A stretch of DNA of 50,778 nt from Lachnospiraceae bacterium (GTDB lineage: Bacteria; Bacillota; Clostridia; Lachnospirales; Lachnospiraceae): positions 1-50,778 of the forward strand of contig JAAVYA010000034.1 in assembly GCA_022790855.1 (NCBI GenBank), read 5' to 3'. Shown in pieces: positions 15,626 through 25,587 of the stretch. Positions within the stretch are counted from its first letter, which is position 1. Each line of letters begins with the position of its first letter. The notes under the pieces were generated by a model, which saw only the letters and a list, made by a program, of their open reading frames with translations, was not told where the DNA came from and ran no database searches. The position numbers were made by a program, and so were the translations under genes.

Positions 15626-16387
15626 ATGCAGGCATATACAGGGTTTGCCCAGGTATACGACCTGTTCATGGACAATGTACCCTATGAAGAATGGGGCGTC
15701 TATTTGACAGGGCTGCTTCAGGAATATGGGGTGACAGACGGAATTGTGCTGGACTTGGGATGCGGGACAGGGAAGATCACCCGTTTGCTGAAAGCCCGGG
15801 GCTATGACATGATCGGCGTAGACAGTTCCGGGGAGATGCTTGGGGCAGCCATGGAGCAGGAGACGGAGGGAATTCTGTACCTTTGTCAGGATATGCGTAA
15901 ATTTGAATTATACGGGACCGTGGCGGCAGTGGTAAGCATCTGCGATTCCATAAATTATATATTGGAAGAGGACGAGCTGCGGGAGGTATTTGCACTGGTA
16001 AATAATTATCTGGATCCCGGAGGGATGTTTGTATTTGACCTAAATACCAGATATAAATATGAGACGGTGCTGGGAGATACGGTGATCTGTGAGAACCGGG
16101 AAGAAGGCAGCTTTATATGGGAAAATTATTACCATGAAACAGAGCAGGTCAATGAATATGATCTGACATTCTTTGTCCGGGAGGAGGGAGAACTCTACCG
16201 GAAATATCAGGAGACCCATTATCAGAGAGGCTATGACCTGGGGGACGTCAAACGTTTGCTGCAGGAAGCGGGGCTGGAATTTGTGGCGGCTTACGATGCA
16301 TTTACAAGAGAAGCGCCCAGGCAGGACAGCCAGCGTATTTATATCATTGCCAGGGAATTTCAAAAAAGGGGGATAAAACAGGCGTGA
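15626..16387 (+). CDS. Class I SAM-dependent methyltransferase
   Basis: This 253-residue soluble protein has the Rossmann-type SAM-binding motif I VLDLGCGTGKIT, motif II acidic residue in MIGVDSSGEML, and CQDMRKFEL further on. The N-terminal AYTGFAQVYDLFMDNVPY is typical of small-molecule or tRNA-modifying members of the Methyltransf_25 type. The substrate is unknown. Its stop overlaps the start of hslO by four bases (GTGA), so the two are translationally coupled. Confidence 0.85.
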   Translation: MQAYTGFAQVYDLFMDNVPYEEWGVYLTGLLQEYGVTDGIVLDLGCGTGKITRLLKARGYDMIGVDSSGEMLGAAMEQETEGILYLCQDMRKFELYGTVAAVVSICDSINYILEEDELREVFALVNNYLDPGGMFVFDLNTRYKYETVLGDTVICENREEGSFIWENYYHETEQVNEYDLTFFVREEGELYRKYQETHYQRGYDLGDVKRLLQEAGLEFVAAYDAFTREAPRQDSQRIYIIAREFQKRGIKQA

Positions 16388-17259
16388 ATATGACAGATTA
16401 TATGGTAAGAGCCGTGGCGGCTAAGGGGCAGGTTCGGGCGTTTGCCATTACTTCCAGGGAATTGACGGAGAGAGCCAGAAGCTGCCATAACACCAGCCCG
16501 GTGGTAACGGCGGCGTTGGGACGGCTGTTGTCCGGGGGAGCTATGATGGGAGCCATGATGAAGGGAGAGCAGGACATCCTTACGATCCAGGTAAGGGGCA
16601 GCGGCCCTATGAGAGGGCTTACCGTAACGGCAGACTCCAAAGGCAGCGTTAAGGGATATCCTCTGGTGCCGGATGTGCTTATTCCTGCCAATGATAAGGG
16701 GAAGCTGGATGTAGCGGGGGCCCTGGGGCCCGGTTATTTGAATGTCATCAAGGATTTGGGATTAAAGGAGCCTTATGGTGGGCAGACGGAGCTTTCCACC
16801 AGTGAGATTGCCGAAGACCTGGCTTATTATTTTGCAGTATCGGAGCAGGTGCCCTCAGCCGTTGGACTGGGTGTGCTGATGGAAAAAAATAATACGGTGA
16901 AACAGGCCGGAGGGTTTATCATCCAGCTTATGCCTTTTGCAGAAGAGGAAGTGATCAGCCGCTTGGAACAGAAGGTAGCGTCGGTGGATTCTGTAACGTC
17001 GCTATTGGAGCAGGGGCATACGCCGGAGACGCTGCTTCAGCTCTTATTGGGAGAATCAGGGCTTGAGATTACGGACCGGATGCCGGTACGTTTTTTCTGT
17101 AATTGTTCTAAGGAACGGGTGACAAAAGCGCTCATCAGTGTTGGGGAACAGGAGATTCAAAAGATGGTTCAGGAGGGAAAGCCCATTGAAGTAAACTGCC
17201 ATTTCTGCAATACCACCTATACCTTTACCCCGGAAGAATTAAAGGAGATTATAACGTGA
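16384..17259 (+). CDS. hslO: Redox-regulated holdase chaperone Hsp33
   Basis: This 291-residue cytosolic chaperone is switched on by oxidation. The conserved N-terminal domain shows AITSRELTERAR and SGPMRGLTVTAD, and the C-terminus has the zinc-binding redox switch CNC (in FFCNCSKERV) and CHFC. These four Cys release zinc and form disulfides under oxidative stress. Length and motifs match the family. GTG 16384 overlaps the preceding stop; an in-frame ATG at 16390 is the alternative. The stop in turn overlaps the GTG of nadE, giving a tightly coupled three-gene unit. An oxidative-stress chaperone suits an anaerobe. Confidence 0.95.
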   Translation: MNMTDYMVRAVAAKGQVRAFAITSRELTERARSCHNTSPVVTAALGRLLSGGAMMGAMMKGEQDILTIQVRGSGPMRGLTVTADSKGSVKGYPLVPDVLIPANDKGKLDVAGALGPGYLNVIKDLGLKEPYGGQTELSTSEIAEDLAYYFAVSEQVPSAVGLGVLMEKNNTVKQAGGFIIQLMPFAEEEVISRLEQKVASVDSVTSLLEQGHTPETLLQLLLGESGLEITDRMPVRFFCNCSKERVTKALISVGEQEIQKMVQEGKPIEVNCHFCNTTYTFTPEELKEIIT

Positions 17260-19166
17260 GACATGGATTTGTAAAAGTTGCGGCGATCACGCCCAAGATA
17301 AAGGTTGCCGATCCTGTATATAATAAAGAAGTAATTTGTGAAAAAATGGAAGAGGCTTTTGCCAGAGGCGCCGTCATCCTGGTGTTTCCGGAGCTTTGCA
17401 TTACCGGATATACCTGCGGAGACTTGTTTTTGCAGGAGCTTTTGCTGAGACAGGCCAGGGAGCAGCTTATGGAGATTGCAGCCCGTACCAGGAGGCATAA
17501 TGGGATTGTCTTTGTGGGGCTTCCGCTGTTGCATGAGGGAAAATTATATAATGTGGCGGCGGCGTTAGGAGAAGGCCGGGTGCTGGGGCTGGTGCCCAAG
17601 ACCTTTATTCCTATGTACAATGAATTCTACGAAGGCAGGTATTTTGCTTCCGGTATGGATGAGCCGGTGGGGGTTCTGCTTCCCGGAGGGCAGTCGGCAA
17701 CCATGGGGAGAAATCTGTTGTTTGTAAATCCAGAAGTGCCGGAACTAAAAATCGGCGTTGAGATCTGTGAAGATTTGTGGGCGCCCAATCCTCCCAGTAT
17801 TTCCCATGCGCTGGCCGGAGCTACTGTAATTGTGAATCTGTCCGCCAGCAACGAGACCACCGGAAAAGATCTCTACCGGGAAGAGCTGGTGAAGGGCCAG
17901 TCGGCAAGGCTGTTCTGCGGCTATGTCTATGCCAGCGCCGGGGAGGGGGAGTCCACCCAGGATGTGGTATATTCCGCCCATAATTTGATTGGGGAAGGAG
18001 GCGCTATCCTGGCGTCTTCCCAGCGGTTTCGAAACGAGACCATATACGGGGAAATCGACGTACAGAAGATGGTGGGAGAGCGAAGACGGATGAGCACCTT
18101 TTTTACCCAGGGAAGAGGCTATCTTCACCTTACCTTTGGACTGGGATTGGCGGAGACGGAATTAAGCCGTCCGGTGCTGCCCCTGCCCTTTGTTCCCAAA
18201 AGTGTGGAGCAGCGCAAAAAACGGTGTGAAGAGATCCTGGCCATTCAGTCCATGGGACTAAAGCAGCGTCTGGAGCATACCGGGTGCCGCAATGCAGTGG
18301 TGGGGATTTCCGGCGGGCTGGATTCTACCCTGGCGCTTCTTGTCACAGTGAGGGCCTTTGAACTGATGGGGCTTGATTCTAAGGGAATCTGGGGTGTGAC
18401 GATGCCGGGCTTTGGCACCACCGGACGCACCTATGACAATGCGGTAAAAATGATACGATGTGTAAAAGCTTCGTTCTTGGAAGTGGATATTCAGGAAGCG
18501 GTGAAGGTACATTTCAAGGATATCGGCCAGCAGGAGGACGTCCATGACGTCACCTATGAAAACAGCCAGGCCAGGGAGCGCACCCAGATTCTGATGGACA
18601 TTGCCAACCAGAAAAATGGCATGGTCATCGGCACTGGGGATATGTCGGAGCTGGCTTTGGGCTGGGCAACCTACAATGGGGATCATATGTCCATGTATGG
18701 TGTGAATGCATCAGTCCCGAAGACATTGGTGCGCCATTTGGTGGGATATTATGCGGATACCTGCCAGGACGAGGAGCTTCGGACCGTACTTTTGGATGTA
18801 TTGGATACCCCGGTGAGTCCGGAGCTGCTGCCTCCTAAGGAGGACCAAATTTCCCAGAAGACAGAGGATATCGTGGGACCATATGAGCTCCATGACTTTT
18901 ATCTGTATTATATGCTGCGTTTTGGCTTTACGCCGTCTAAGATCTTCCGTCTGGCATTGATCGCGTTTAACGGGATTTACCGGAGAGAGACGATTCTGAA
19001 ATGGATGAATGTATTTTACCGGAGATTTTTCAGCCAGCAGTTCAAACGTTCCTGCCTGCCCGACGGACCGAAGGTGGGCAGCGTGGCAGTTTCTCCTAGA
19101 GGGGATCTGCGGATGCCCAGCGATGCCAGCGGGCGGATATGGATGGATGAGGTAAAGCGGTTGTAA
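17256..19166 (+). CDS. nadE: Glutamine-dependent NAD+ synthetase
   Basis: This 636-residue enzyme makes NAD+ from deamido-NAD+, ATP and glutamine. The N-terminal nitrilase-like amidotransferase domain (about residues 1-280) contains the catalytic Glu in FPELCITGY and the nucleophile Cys171 in EICEDLW. The C-terminal synthetase domain opens with the ATP-pyrophosphatase loop SGGLDS (353-358), then GTGDMSELALGW and NASVPKTLV. Full length for the two-domain type, so it can use glutamine directly. Start GTG 17256 overlaps the hslO stop. Confidence 0.95.
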   Translation: MRHGFVKVAAITPKIKVADPVYNKEVICEKMEEAFARGAVILVFPELCITGYTCGDLFLQELLLRQAREQLMEIAARTRRHNGIVFVGLPLLHEGKLYNVAAALGEGRVLGLVPKTFIPMYNEFYEGRYFASGMDEPVGVLLPGGQSATMGRNLLFVNPEVPELKIGVEICEDLWAPNPPSISHALAGATVIVNLSASNETTGKDLYREELVKGQSARLFCGYVYASAGEGESTQDVVYSAHNLIGEGGAILASSQRFRNETIYGEIDVQKMVGERRRMSTFFTQGRGYLHLTFGLGLAETELSRPVLPLPFVPKSVEQRKKRCEEILAIQSMGLKQRLEHTGCRNAVVGISGGLDSTLALLVTVRAFELMGLDSKGIWGVTMPGFGTTGRTYDNAVKMIRCVKASFLEVDIQEAVKVHFKDIGQQEDVHDVTYENSQARERTQILMDIANQKNGMVIGTGDMSELALGWATYNGDHMSMYGVNASVPKTLVRHLVGYYADTCQDEELRTVLLDVLDTPVSPELLPPKEDQISQKTEDIVGPYELHDFYLYYMLRFGFTPSKIFRLALIAFNGIYRRETILKWMNVFYRRFFSQQFKRSCLPDGPKVGSVAVSPRGDLRMPSDASGRIWMDEVKRL

Positions 19167-19187
19167 GCTTAAACGGGGGCCTTTGCT

Positions 19188-20039
19188 ATGTTTGGATATG
19201 TGGTTGTAAATAAGCAGGAAATGAAGTTTCGGGAATTCGATTTATACCGCTCCTATTATTGCGGGCTGTGCCGGGAGCTGAAAGCTTCCTACGGAACGTG
19301 GGGGCAGTTGACGCTAAGCTATGACATTACGTTTTTGGCGCTTCTTTTGACCAGCCTCTACGGAGAAGAAACGGATGCGGGAACATGCCGATGCGGAGTG
19401 CATCCCTTCCGGCGGCAGATGGTGCGGCGAAACATGTTTACGGCTTACGGAGCGGATATGAATCTTTTGCTCACTTATTATAAGTGCCAGGATGATTGGG
19501 AGGATGAAAGGAAGCTCTCCAAAAAGGCGCTGGGGGGTCTTCTGAAAGGAAAAGCAGAGGATGTGAAGGGACGGTACCCCAGGAAGGCCCAGGTGATCCA
19601 GGATTGCCTGGCAGGGATTTTGGACTGTGAGAAACGGGGCAGTCAGAATTTGGATGAAGCTTCCGGCTTTTTCGGAGATATTATGGGAGAGGTATTTGTC
19701 TTCCAACAGGACGAGTGGGAGGGAGAACTCCGGAGAATGGGGTTTTTCCTGGGAAAATTTGTCTATTTGATGGATGCCTATGAGGATATGGAAAAGGATA
19801 CAAAAGAAGGAAATTATAATCCCTTTGGAGCATGGTATCAAAGGCCGCAGTTTGAAGAAGAATGCAGGAGGGTACTCACCATGATGATGGCAGAGTGTTC
19901 CCGGTCGTTTGAACGCCTTCCGTTGATAGAATATACGGAGATTTTGCGGAATATACTATACTCTGGCGTCTGGCACCGGTATGAACAGGTGCAAAAAAAG
20001 CGCAGGGAAAAGGAAGAGAAAGGAACAGAGCATGTATGA
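19188..20039 (+). CDS. DUF5685 family protein
   Basis: This 283-residue protein has the DUF5685 look: MFGYVVVNK, the paired-Cys motif [12 protein letters not shown], then [10 protein letters not shown] and a CRCGVHPF segment. The rest is mostly helical, with a conserved DAYEDMEKD near residues 198-206 and NYNPFG shortly after. The Cys and acidic motifs hint at metal binding, and no activity is known. Its stop overlaps the start of the J-domain gene by eight bases. That linkage recurs in Clostridia as far as I recall, and suggests the two work together. Confidence 0.8.
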   Translation: MFGYVVVNKQEMKFREFDLYRSYYCGLCRELKASYGTWGQLTLSYDITFLALLLTSLYGEETDAGTCRCGVHPFRRQMVRRNMFTAYGADMNLLLTYYKCQDDWEDERKLSKKALGGLLKGKAEDVKGRYPRKAQVIQDCLAGILDCEKRGSQNLDEASGFFGDIMGEVFVFQQDEWEGELRRMGFFLGKFVYLMDAYEDMEKDTKEGNYNPFGAWYQRPQFEEECRRVLTMMMAECSRSFERLPLIEYTEILRNILYSGVWHRYEQVQKKRREKEEKGTEHV

Positions 20040-20763
20040 TCCATATAAGGTGCTGGGAATAGACAGGACTGCCACGGAGGAAGAAATCAAGAAAGCATAT
20101 CGGGGGCTGAGCCGGAAATACCATCCTGACGCCAATGTGAATAATCCCAATAAAGACAAGGCAGAAGAGAAGTTCAAAGAGATCCAGCAGGCATATCAGC
20201 AGATCATGGATGAAAGGGAACGGGGACAATCCGGTGGGTTCGGGGGCTATGGCCGGTCGGGAAGCGGCGATTCTGGTGGGTTCGGCGGTTACGGTGGTTT
20301 TGGCGGCTTTGGCGGATTTGGTGGGTTCGGTGATTTCGGCGGCTTTGGGAACCAGAGAACCCAGGGAACGGATGAAGAGACGGCCCGTCAGCAGGCGGCC
20401 TTGAATTATATCCGCAGCGGCCATTATAAGGAAGCCTTAAATGTCCTGAATAACTTATCCAGGCGGGACGCCCGATGGTTTTATCTTTCCGCCGTGGCCA
20501 ATTCCGGGGTTGGAAATAACGTGACGGCGTTGGAACACGCCAAGCAGGCGGCTCAGATGGAGCCGGGAAATTTAGAGTATCAACAGTTGGTGCAGCAGCT
20601 TTCCGGGGGCGGAGGCTGGTATCACAACCGCAGGGAGCCATACGGCGGCTTCGGCTCAGGGCAGGAGGGATATTGCTCTAAATTATGTTTTACATACCTT
20701 CTGTGTAATTTGTGCTGCGGCGGGGGTATGTGCTGCGGCGGGCCTTATGGGTATTATCGTTAA
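20032..20763 (+). CDS. J-domain (DnaJ-like) protein with Gly/Phe repeats and Cys-rich tail
   Basis: This 243-residue co-chaperone-like protein begins with a complete J domain (residues 1-65) including the HPD motif in KYHPDANV, which stimulates Hsp70 ATPase. A Gly/Phe segment of repeated GGFGGF units follows (about 68-106), encoded by near-identical 9-base repeats. A helical pair ([19 protein letters not shown], then [12 protein letters not shown]) resembles TPR repeats. The tail is Cys-rich ([18 protein letters not shown]) and may bind metal or contact membrane. It lacks the DnaJ zinc domain, so it is a specialised J protein. ATG 20032 follows AAAGGAA. Confidence 0.88.
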   Translation: MYDPYKVLGIDRTATEEEIKKAYRGLSRKYHPDANVNNPNKDKAEEKFKEIQQAYQQIMDERERGQSGGFGGYGRSGSGDSGGFGGYGGFGGFGGFGGFGDFGGFGNQRTQGTDEETARQQAALNYIRSGHYKEALNVLNNLSRRDARWFYLSAVANSGVGNNVTALEHAKQAAQMEPGNLEYQQLVQQLSGGGGWYHNRREPYGGFGSGQEGYCSKLCFTYLLCNLCCGGGMCCGGPYGYYR

Positions 20764-20813
20764 GTGGGCTGGCCGGATGATAATTTTTGATGATTGGGAA
20801 GGAAGTATATCAA

Positions 20814-22178
20814 TTGGAGGCACAAAGGAATAAAAAGAAAAGCTATGAGATAGATATGTGCAGCGGTGCGCTGCTGCCGAAGATCTTGATGTTTTCTCTG
20901 CCGCTTTTGCTGTCGGGAATTTTGCAGCTTTTGTTTAATGCGGCGGATATTGTGGTGGTGGGGCGTTTTACCGGAAGCGAGGCGCTGGCCGCAGTAGGAT
21001 CCACCAGCGCTTTGATCAATCTGTTGGTGAATCTGTTTATCGGCTTGTCCGTTGGGGTTAATGTCATGGTGGCCAAATATTACGGAGCCAAAAGAGAGCA
21101 GGATATTTCCGATACGGTTCATACGGCAGTGCTGACTGCCATTGCGGCAGGCGCGGTGCTGACGGTCATTGGGGTGGTGCTGGCCCAGCCTATGCTGCGG
21201 CTGATGGGGACGCCGGAGGATGTCATTGGACAGTCCGTATTGTATATGCGGATTTATTTTTTGGGCATGATCGGGGTGCTGGTGTACAATTTTGGCGGCG
21301 CGGTGCTAAGAGGGATTGGAGATACGAAAAGGCCCTTGTATATCTTGTTTGCAGCAGGCGTTGTGAATGTGATCTTTAATCTGATTTTTGTGATTATATT
21401 TCATATGGGAGTGGCCGGGACGGCGGTTGCCACGGCAATTTCCCAGTTTATGTCGGCGGGGCTTGTACTGTACTGCCTGGCGAAATCAGAAGGCAGCTAC
21501 CGGCTGGATATCCGAAGCCTTCGGATTGTGCCCAAAAAACTAAGGGAAATGGCGGGGATTGGAGTACCGGCAGGAATGCAGGGAGCAGTATTTTCCATAT
21601 CCAATGTATTGATCCAGTCTTCGGTAAATTCCTTTGGTTCCATTGCTATGGCGGGGAATACTGCGGCTGCCAATATTGAAGGATTTGTTTACATAGCTAT
21701 GAATACATTCCACCAGGCGGCCTTAAGCTTTACCAGCCAGAATTACGGCGCTCGCCAGTACAAGCGGATTTCTAAAATTATTGTGCTGTGCTTAGGAATG
21801 GTAGGAGTGACGGGTCTGGTGCTGGGGAACGGCGCATATCTGGCGGGAAACTGGCTGCTTCGGATCTATTCCGGGGATCCGGATGTTATCGCCTATGGAA
21901 TGCTGCGTCTTTCCATTATCTGTACCATGTATTTTATTTGCGGCTTGATGGATGTAATGAGCGGTGTGTTAAGAGGGCTTGGCCATTCCGTTTTGGCTAT
22001 GGTGGTGTCTATGGTGGGAGCCTGTGGCTTAAGAATCCTGTGGATTTACACCATTTTTGCCATGTTCCGCCGGATGGATGTACTATTCCTGTCCTATCCG
22101 GTAACCTGGGCCGTGACCTTTGGAGCGCATTTGATCTGTTTTTTCATAGTAAAAAAGAAACAGCTTCGGGATGTTTAA
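20814..22178 (+). CDS. MATE family efflux transporter
   Basis: This protein of about 454 residues has twelve hydrophobic helices in two similar halves. The family openings are MCSGALLPKILMFSLPLLLS and LFNAADIVVVGRFTGSEALA, the latter repeated in style in the second half (AMAGNTAAANIEGF). Such carriers export drugs or metabolites using Na+ or H+ gradients. TTG 20814 is preferred because GGAAGGAAG lies eight bases upstream. An ATG at 20790 is in frame but has no ribosome binding site. It ends in a shared terminator facing a convergent kinase gene. Confidence 0.88.
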   Translation: MEAQRNKKKSYEIDMCSGALLPKILMFSLPLLLSGILQLLFNAADIVVVGRFTGSEALAAVGSTSALINLLVNLFIGLSVGVNVMVAKYYGAKREQDISDTVHTAVLTAIAAGAVLTVIGVVLAQPMLRLMGTPEDVIGQSVLYMRIYFLGMIGVLVYNFGGAVLRGIGDTKRPLYILFAAGVVNVIFNLIFVIIFHMGVAGTAVATAISQFMSAGLVLYCLAKSEGSYRLDIRSLRIVPKKLREMAGIGVPAGMQGAVFSISNVLIQSSVNSFGSIAMAGNTAAANIEGFVYIAMNTFHQAALSFTSQNYGARQYKRISKIIVLCLGMVGVTGLVLGNGAYLAGNWLLRIYSGDPDVIAYGMLRLSIICTMYFICGLMDVMSGVLRGLGHSVLAMVVSMVGACGLRILWIYTIFAMFRRMDVLFLSYPVTWAVTFGAHLICFFIVKKKQLRDV

Positions 22179-22198
22179 ATTCCGGGCTGTTTCTTTTT
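22154..22198. terminator. Bidirectional terminator between MATE and hybrid kinase genes
   Basis: AAAGAAACAGC (22154-22164) pairs with GCTGTTTCTTT (22186-22196), with an extra CGG/CCG inside. T runs follow on both strands. It overlaps the MATE stop codon. Confidence 0.8.
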
Positions 22199-22211
22199 GG
22201 AAATCATTTCG

Positions 22212-25200
22212 TCAGGACTGGAAAGTTTTTAAGATGTGATCCAGTGTGTCCAACAGCTTTTTAATATCAATGGGCTTTGCAATATGCCCGTTCATTCCAC
22301 AGGAAAGGGCCATTTGGCGGTCTTCCTCGAAAGCGTTGGCTGTCATTGCGATGATGGGGATGGAGGCCAATGATTTCTGCTCCAGTTTGCGGATGGCTTT
22401 TGCCGCTTCATAGCCGTTCATCACCGGCATCTGGATGTCCATCAGCACAAGCTGGTAATATCCTGGCTGGGAGTTTGCCAGCATATCTACGGCAATCTGC
22501 CCGTTTGACGCAACTTCTGTCTCAAATCCGGCATCTTCTAAAATGGCTACGGCGATTTCCTGATTCAATTCCGTATCCTCCGCCAGCAAAATACGTCCGG
22601 TACGGAGCTTTTCTGCCTCCTGGCTGGAAACGGAGTTCTTTGGCTGATCTGATTTGATCACGGACTGCAGACAGCTTCTCAGCTCGGATAAAAACAGGGG
22701 CTTGCTGCAAAATGCGGTTACTCCGGCTTCTCGTGCCTCCTCCTCAATATCGGACCAGTCGTAGGCAGTCATAACGATGACGGGTACGTTTCCTCCGGTT
22801 TCTTTTTGAATCCGTCTGGTCACTTCCACACCGTTCATATCCGGAAGCAGCCAGTCTACGATATAGACGCCGTAGCTGTCCTTGCGCATAACGGCTTGGC
22901 GGGTACGGAGCACCGCTTCTTTTCCCGATAGAGTCCATTCCGCCCTCATGCCGATTTGCTGCATCATGTAAGATACGCTGTCGCAGGTGTTGAAGTCGTC
23001 GTCTACGATCAGCGCCCGGCAGTTTTTCAGCTCTGGGATTACCTGAGGCGTCTTTGTTTCGGGAACGAGGCGGAAGGTAAAGGAAACTAAAAATTCCGTG
23101 CCTACTCCTTGCTCGCTTTCCACTTGGATGGAGCCGTTCATCATATCTACGATGTTTTTGGTGATGGCCATACCAAGGCCGGTGCCCTGGATACCGCTGG
23201 TGGAAGTGTTGCTTTCCCGTTCAAAAGGTTCAAAAATGTGTTCTACGAATTCTTTGCTCATGCCCATGCCAGTGTCCTTGATATGGAATTCATATGTGGC
23301 ATGGCCGGAAGAAGCGTTATTTTTTTCAATAATCCGAAGGCTGACGGAGCCTCCGTTGGGCGTATATTTTACCGAATTGCTCATCAGGTTTAAAAGGACC
23401 TGGTTCAGACGCAGTTTGTCACAATAGATCTGCTCGTCCAGGACATTTACCGTATCGATGAACAAATCCATCTGCTTAGCCCGGATATCCGCCTGAAGGA
23501 TATTCCGCAGGCCGTGAAGAATATCCGGAAGGCTGCAGGGCTTTTCTTCCAGGTGTATCTTGCCGCTTTCGATGCGGCTCATATCCAAAATGTCGTTGAT
23601 CAGGCTCAAAAGATGATTGCCCGAGGCCATGATTTTTTTTAGATATTCTTCCACCTGCTCTTTCCGGTCAATATGGGTGATAGCCAGGTTGGTAAAGCCC
23701 ACGATGGCGTTCATAGGAGTGCGGATATCATGGGACATATTGGAAAGGAAGATACTTTTGGCCTTGCTTGCCCGGTTGGCCTGGGAAAGCGCGTCTTCTA
23801 ACAGATGTTTTTTCTCCATCTCCTTGCGGATTTCATCGTCTACGCTGCGAAAGCCTATGACCAGGCCCCGGCTTCCATCCCACGTTCCGGCGCGTACGAC
23901 TTTCATTTGGAAGTAACGTATCTGGCCGTCTAACACGGTCCGGTAATTTACATAATGAAGCTTGTGGTCTGTCAGGCGTTTTTTTAGAGATTCCAGGGAG
24001 GCTGCCTGCCGCATGGTTTCCCGGTCATCTTCATGGACAAATTGGCCGATGAATTGTTCCATACTTTCCGTCAGGGAAGCTTTCTTTGTAAAAATGTTGT
24101 CAAACATCTCTTTGTGGGCGCCGTCTGTCCGAAGGGGAGTGCCCATGCCAGTATCCAGATCAAAAAAGCAAACAAAGCTATAGTCGATTCCCAGGGCCTG
24201 GATGAGTTCTGCCTGATGCTGGGCCCGTTTCTTTTCTTCCAGCTTCTGGGCGGTGCAGTCCAACAGGAAGCGTTGGCAGACCAGTCTGCCATGCTCTTTC
24301 ACCAGTTTGACATTGCCCATAACATGGATAATGTCCCCATTCTTATGCTGGACGCGGTATTCTACGCTGACACTGTCGTTTTCCTTTGTCAGAACCTTGA
24401 TGCTGTCTACCAGTTTTTTGCGGTCCTTTTCCATAACGGAGCCGGCGATCATATCGAATCCTTCCGCCATCAGTGCTTCTTTGGAATCATAACCTAAGAT
24501 TTTCAAAGCGGCGTTGTTGATTCCCAACAGCTTGGAACCGTCCATGGTATGGCGCATAACGCCGCAGTCCAGGGTAGTGAAAATCGTCTCCAGCGTATGG
24601 TTTTTCTGGATGATTTCCTGCTCATACGCCCGTTCCTGGGTAACGTCGATGGCCACTCCTACCGTACCCATAACACTGCCGTCCAGGTTAAACAGAGGGG
24701 ATTTGTAAGTGGTTAAAAGCCGTGTTCCATCTCCGGTCTGAATGACTTCGTTGGAAACGCAGGTTTCCTTTTTTTCCATAACGATGCGTTCGGATTCGAT
24801 ACAGGCGGGATCATCCGCCTCCACGTCCCAAATAGAGGCGTGGCCTTGGCCTTCCACCCTCTCCCGGGGTTTATGTACGGTCTGGCAGAAGCTGTCGTTT
24901 ACTTTTTTGTGAATGCCGTTTTTGTCCTTGAACCAGATCAGGCTGGGACTGTTGTTAATGGCCGCTTCTAAATAATGGTTGGTCTGCCAGTAGTCTTTGC
25001 TCATTTTATAGGTTTCCTGCCAACGTAAGAAATAAAAACGCAGTTCATGCTCAGACAGAGGCATTTTCCAGATATCCTGAATCTGGGAATAGAAGTGTTC
25101 CAGAGAAAGAAGCTGCTCTGGATCTGCCAACAGGATGAACTGGGCATCTTGGCCTTTGGCAGAAATCAGCGGCTTCAGTGCTTGTTTGGCATTCATCCCT

Positions 25201-25367
25201 CGGATATCGGCCAGAATAACGTCGGCATTGGCTGCCAAGTCAGCGGAGGGTTGACTGCTTTCCAGGAATTCATGGGAAAAATGCCCCAGGGGGGACATTT
25301 CTTTTACAATCTCAAATGCGCTGCGCTCTTGGCCCATCAGATAGAAGTGGATATGGCAATGGTACAT
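22212..25367 (-). CDS. Soluble hybrid histidine kinase, three PAS-like domains and two receivers
   Basis: This 1051-residue cytoplasmic protein has no membrane helix. Residues 1-115 look like a degenerate receiver (ADVILADIRGM, then FILLADPEQ). PAS-like regions follow at about 125-245, 255-370 and 385-510. HisKA has His546 in SHDIRTPMN, and the ATPase domain has N box NSVKYT, DTGMGM and GTGLGM. Receiver 1 (783-900) has an atypical pocket but keeps Asp838 in IVDWLLPDMNG. Receiver 2 (924-1045) has Asp977 in LMDIQMPVMNG. There is no Hpt or output domain. The start has GGAGGAA seven bases upstream. No partner gene is adjacent. It probably senses an intracellular or redox cue. Confidence 0.92.
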   Translation of the reverse strand: MYHCHIHFYLMGQERSAFEIVKEMSPLGHFSHEFLESSQPSADLAANADVILADIRGMNAKQALKPLISAKGQDAQFILLADPEQLLSLEHFYSQIQDIWKMPLSEHELRFYFLRWQETYKMSKDYWQTNHYLEAAINNSPSLIWFKDKNGIHKKVNDSFCQTVHKPRERVEGQGHASIWDVEADDPACIESERIVMEKKETCVSNEVIQTGDGTRLLTTYKSPLFNLDGSVMGTVGVAIDVTQERAYEQEIIQKNHTLETIFTTLDCGVMRHTMDGSKLLGINNAALKILGYDSKEALMAEGFDMIAGSVMEKDRKKLVDSIKVLTKENDSVSVEYRVQHKNGDIIHVMGNVKLVKEHGRLVCQRFLLDCTAQKLEEKKRAQHQAELIQALGIDYSFVCFFDLDTGMGTPLRTDGAHKEMFDNIFTKKASLTESMEQFIGQFVHEDDRETMRQAASLESLKKRLTDHKLHYVNYRTVLDGQIRYFQMKVVRAGTWDGSRGLVIGFRSVDDEIRKEMEKKHLLEDALSQANRASKAKSIFLSNMSHDIRTPMNAIVGFTNLAITHIDRKEQVEEYLKKIMASGNHLLSLINDILDMSRIESGKIHLEEKPCSLPDILHGLRNILQADIRAKQMDLFIDTVNVLDEQIYCDKLRLNQVLLNLMSNSVKYTPNGGSVSLRIIEKNNASSGHATYEFHIKDTGMGMSKEFVEHIFEPFERESNTSTSGIQGTGLGMAITKNIVDMMNGSIQVESEQGVGTEFLVSFTFRLVPETKTPQVIPELKNCRALIVDDDFNTCDSVSYMMQQIGMRAEWTLSGKEAVLRTRQAVMRKDSYGVYIVDWLLPDMNGVEVTRRIQKETGGNVPVIVMTAYDWSDIEEEAREAGVTAFCSKPLFLSELRSCLQSVIKSDQPKNSVSSQEAEKLRTGRILLAEDTELNQEIAVAILEDAGFETEVASNGQIAVDMLANSQPGYYQLVLMDIQMPVMNGYEAAKAIRKLEQKSLASIPIIAMTANAFEEDRQMALSCGMNGHIAKPIDIKKLLDTLDHILKTFQS

Positions 25368-25468
25368 GATGATTTCCTCCCCATGTTCTGCTAGTATTTT
25401 GCCTTAGTATTCATTATTGTAACAAGGAGAGGGGAGTGTGTCAATATTTGAAGGAAAGGTAAAAATAA

Positions 25469-25547
25469 TATAATATTGTATTGACAAATAATATTATACA
25501 GCATATAATATTAGCAACAAAACAGTAATACATTTAAAACAGTAATA
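25469..25547 (+). promoter_or_regulatory. padR operon promoter and operator cluster
   Basis: TTGACA (25481-25486) and TATAAT (25504-25509) have a 17-base spacer. Three copies of one half-site occur: TATAATATT (25469-25477), its reverse TAATATTATA (25489-25498) and TATAATATTA (25504-25513). The last two make a perfect 10-base inverted repeat over the spacer and -10. Downstream, AAAACAGTAATA is repeated directly at 25519 and 25536. Autorepression by PadR is the likely meaning of the first set. Confidence 0.7.
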
Positions 25548-25587
25548 TGCTTTAAATAATATGAAAAAGTGAAGAAGGAGTGATTGC

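Noticed and set aside
20275..20350. CRISPR-like or satellite repeat
   Set aside because: The short repeated units are codons of the Gly/Phe region of the J-domain protein. No CRISPR array, tRNA, insertion sequence or attachment site was found anywhere in the window.
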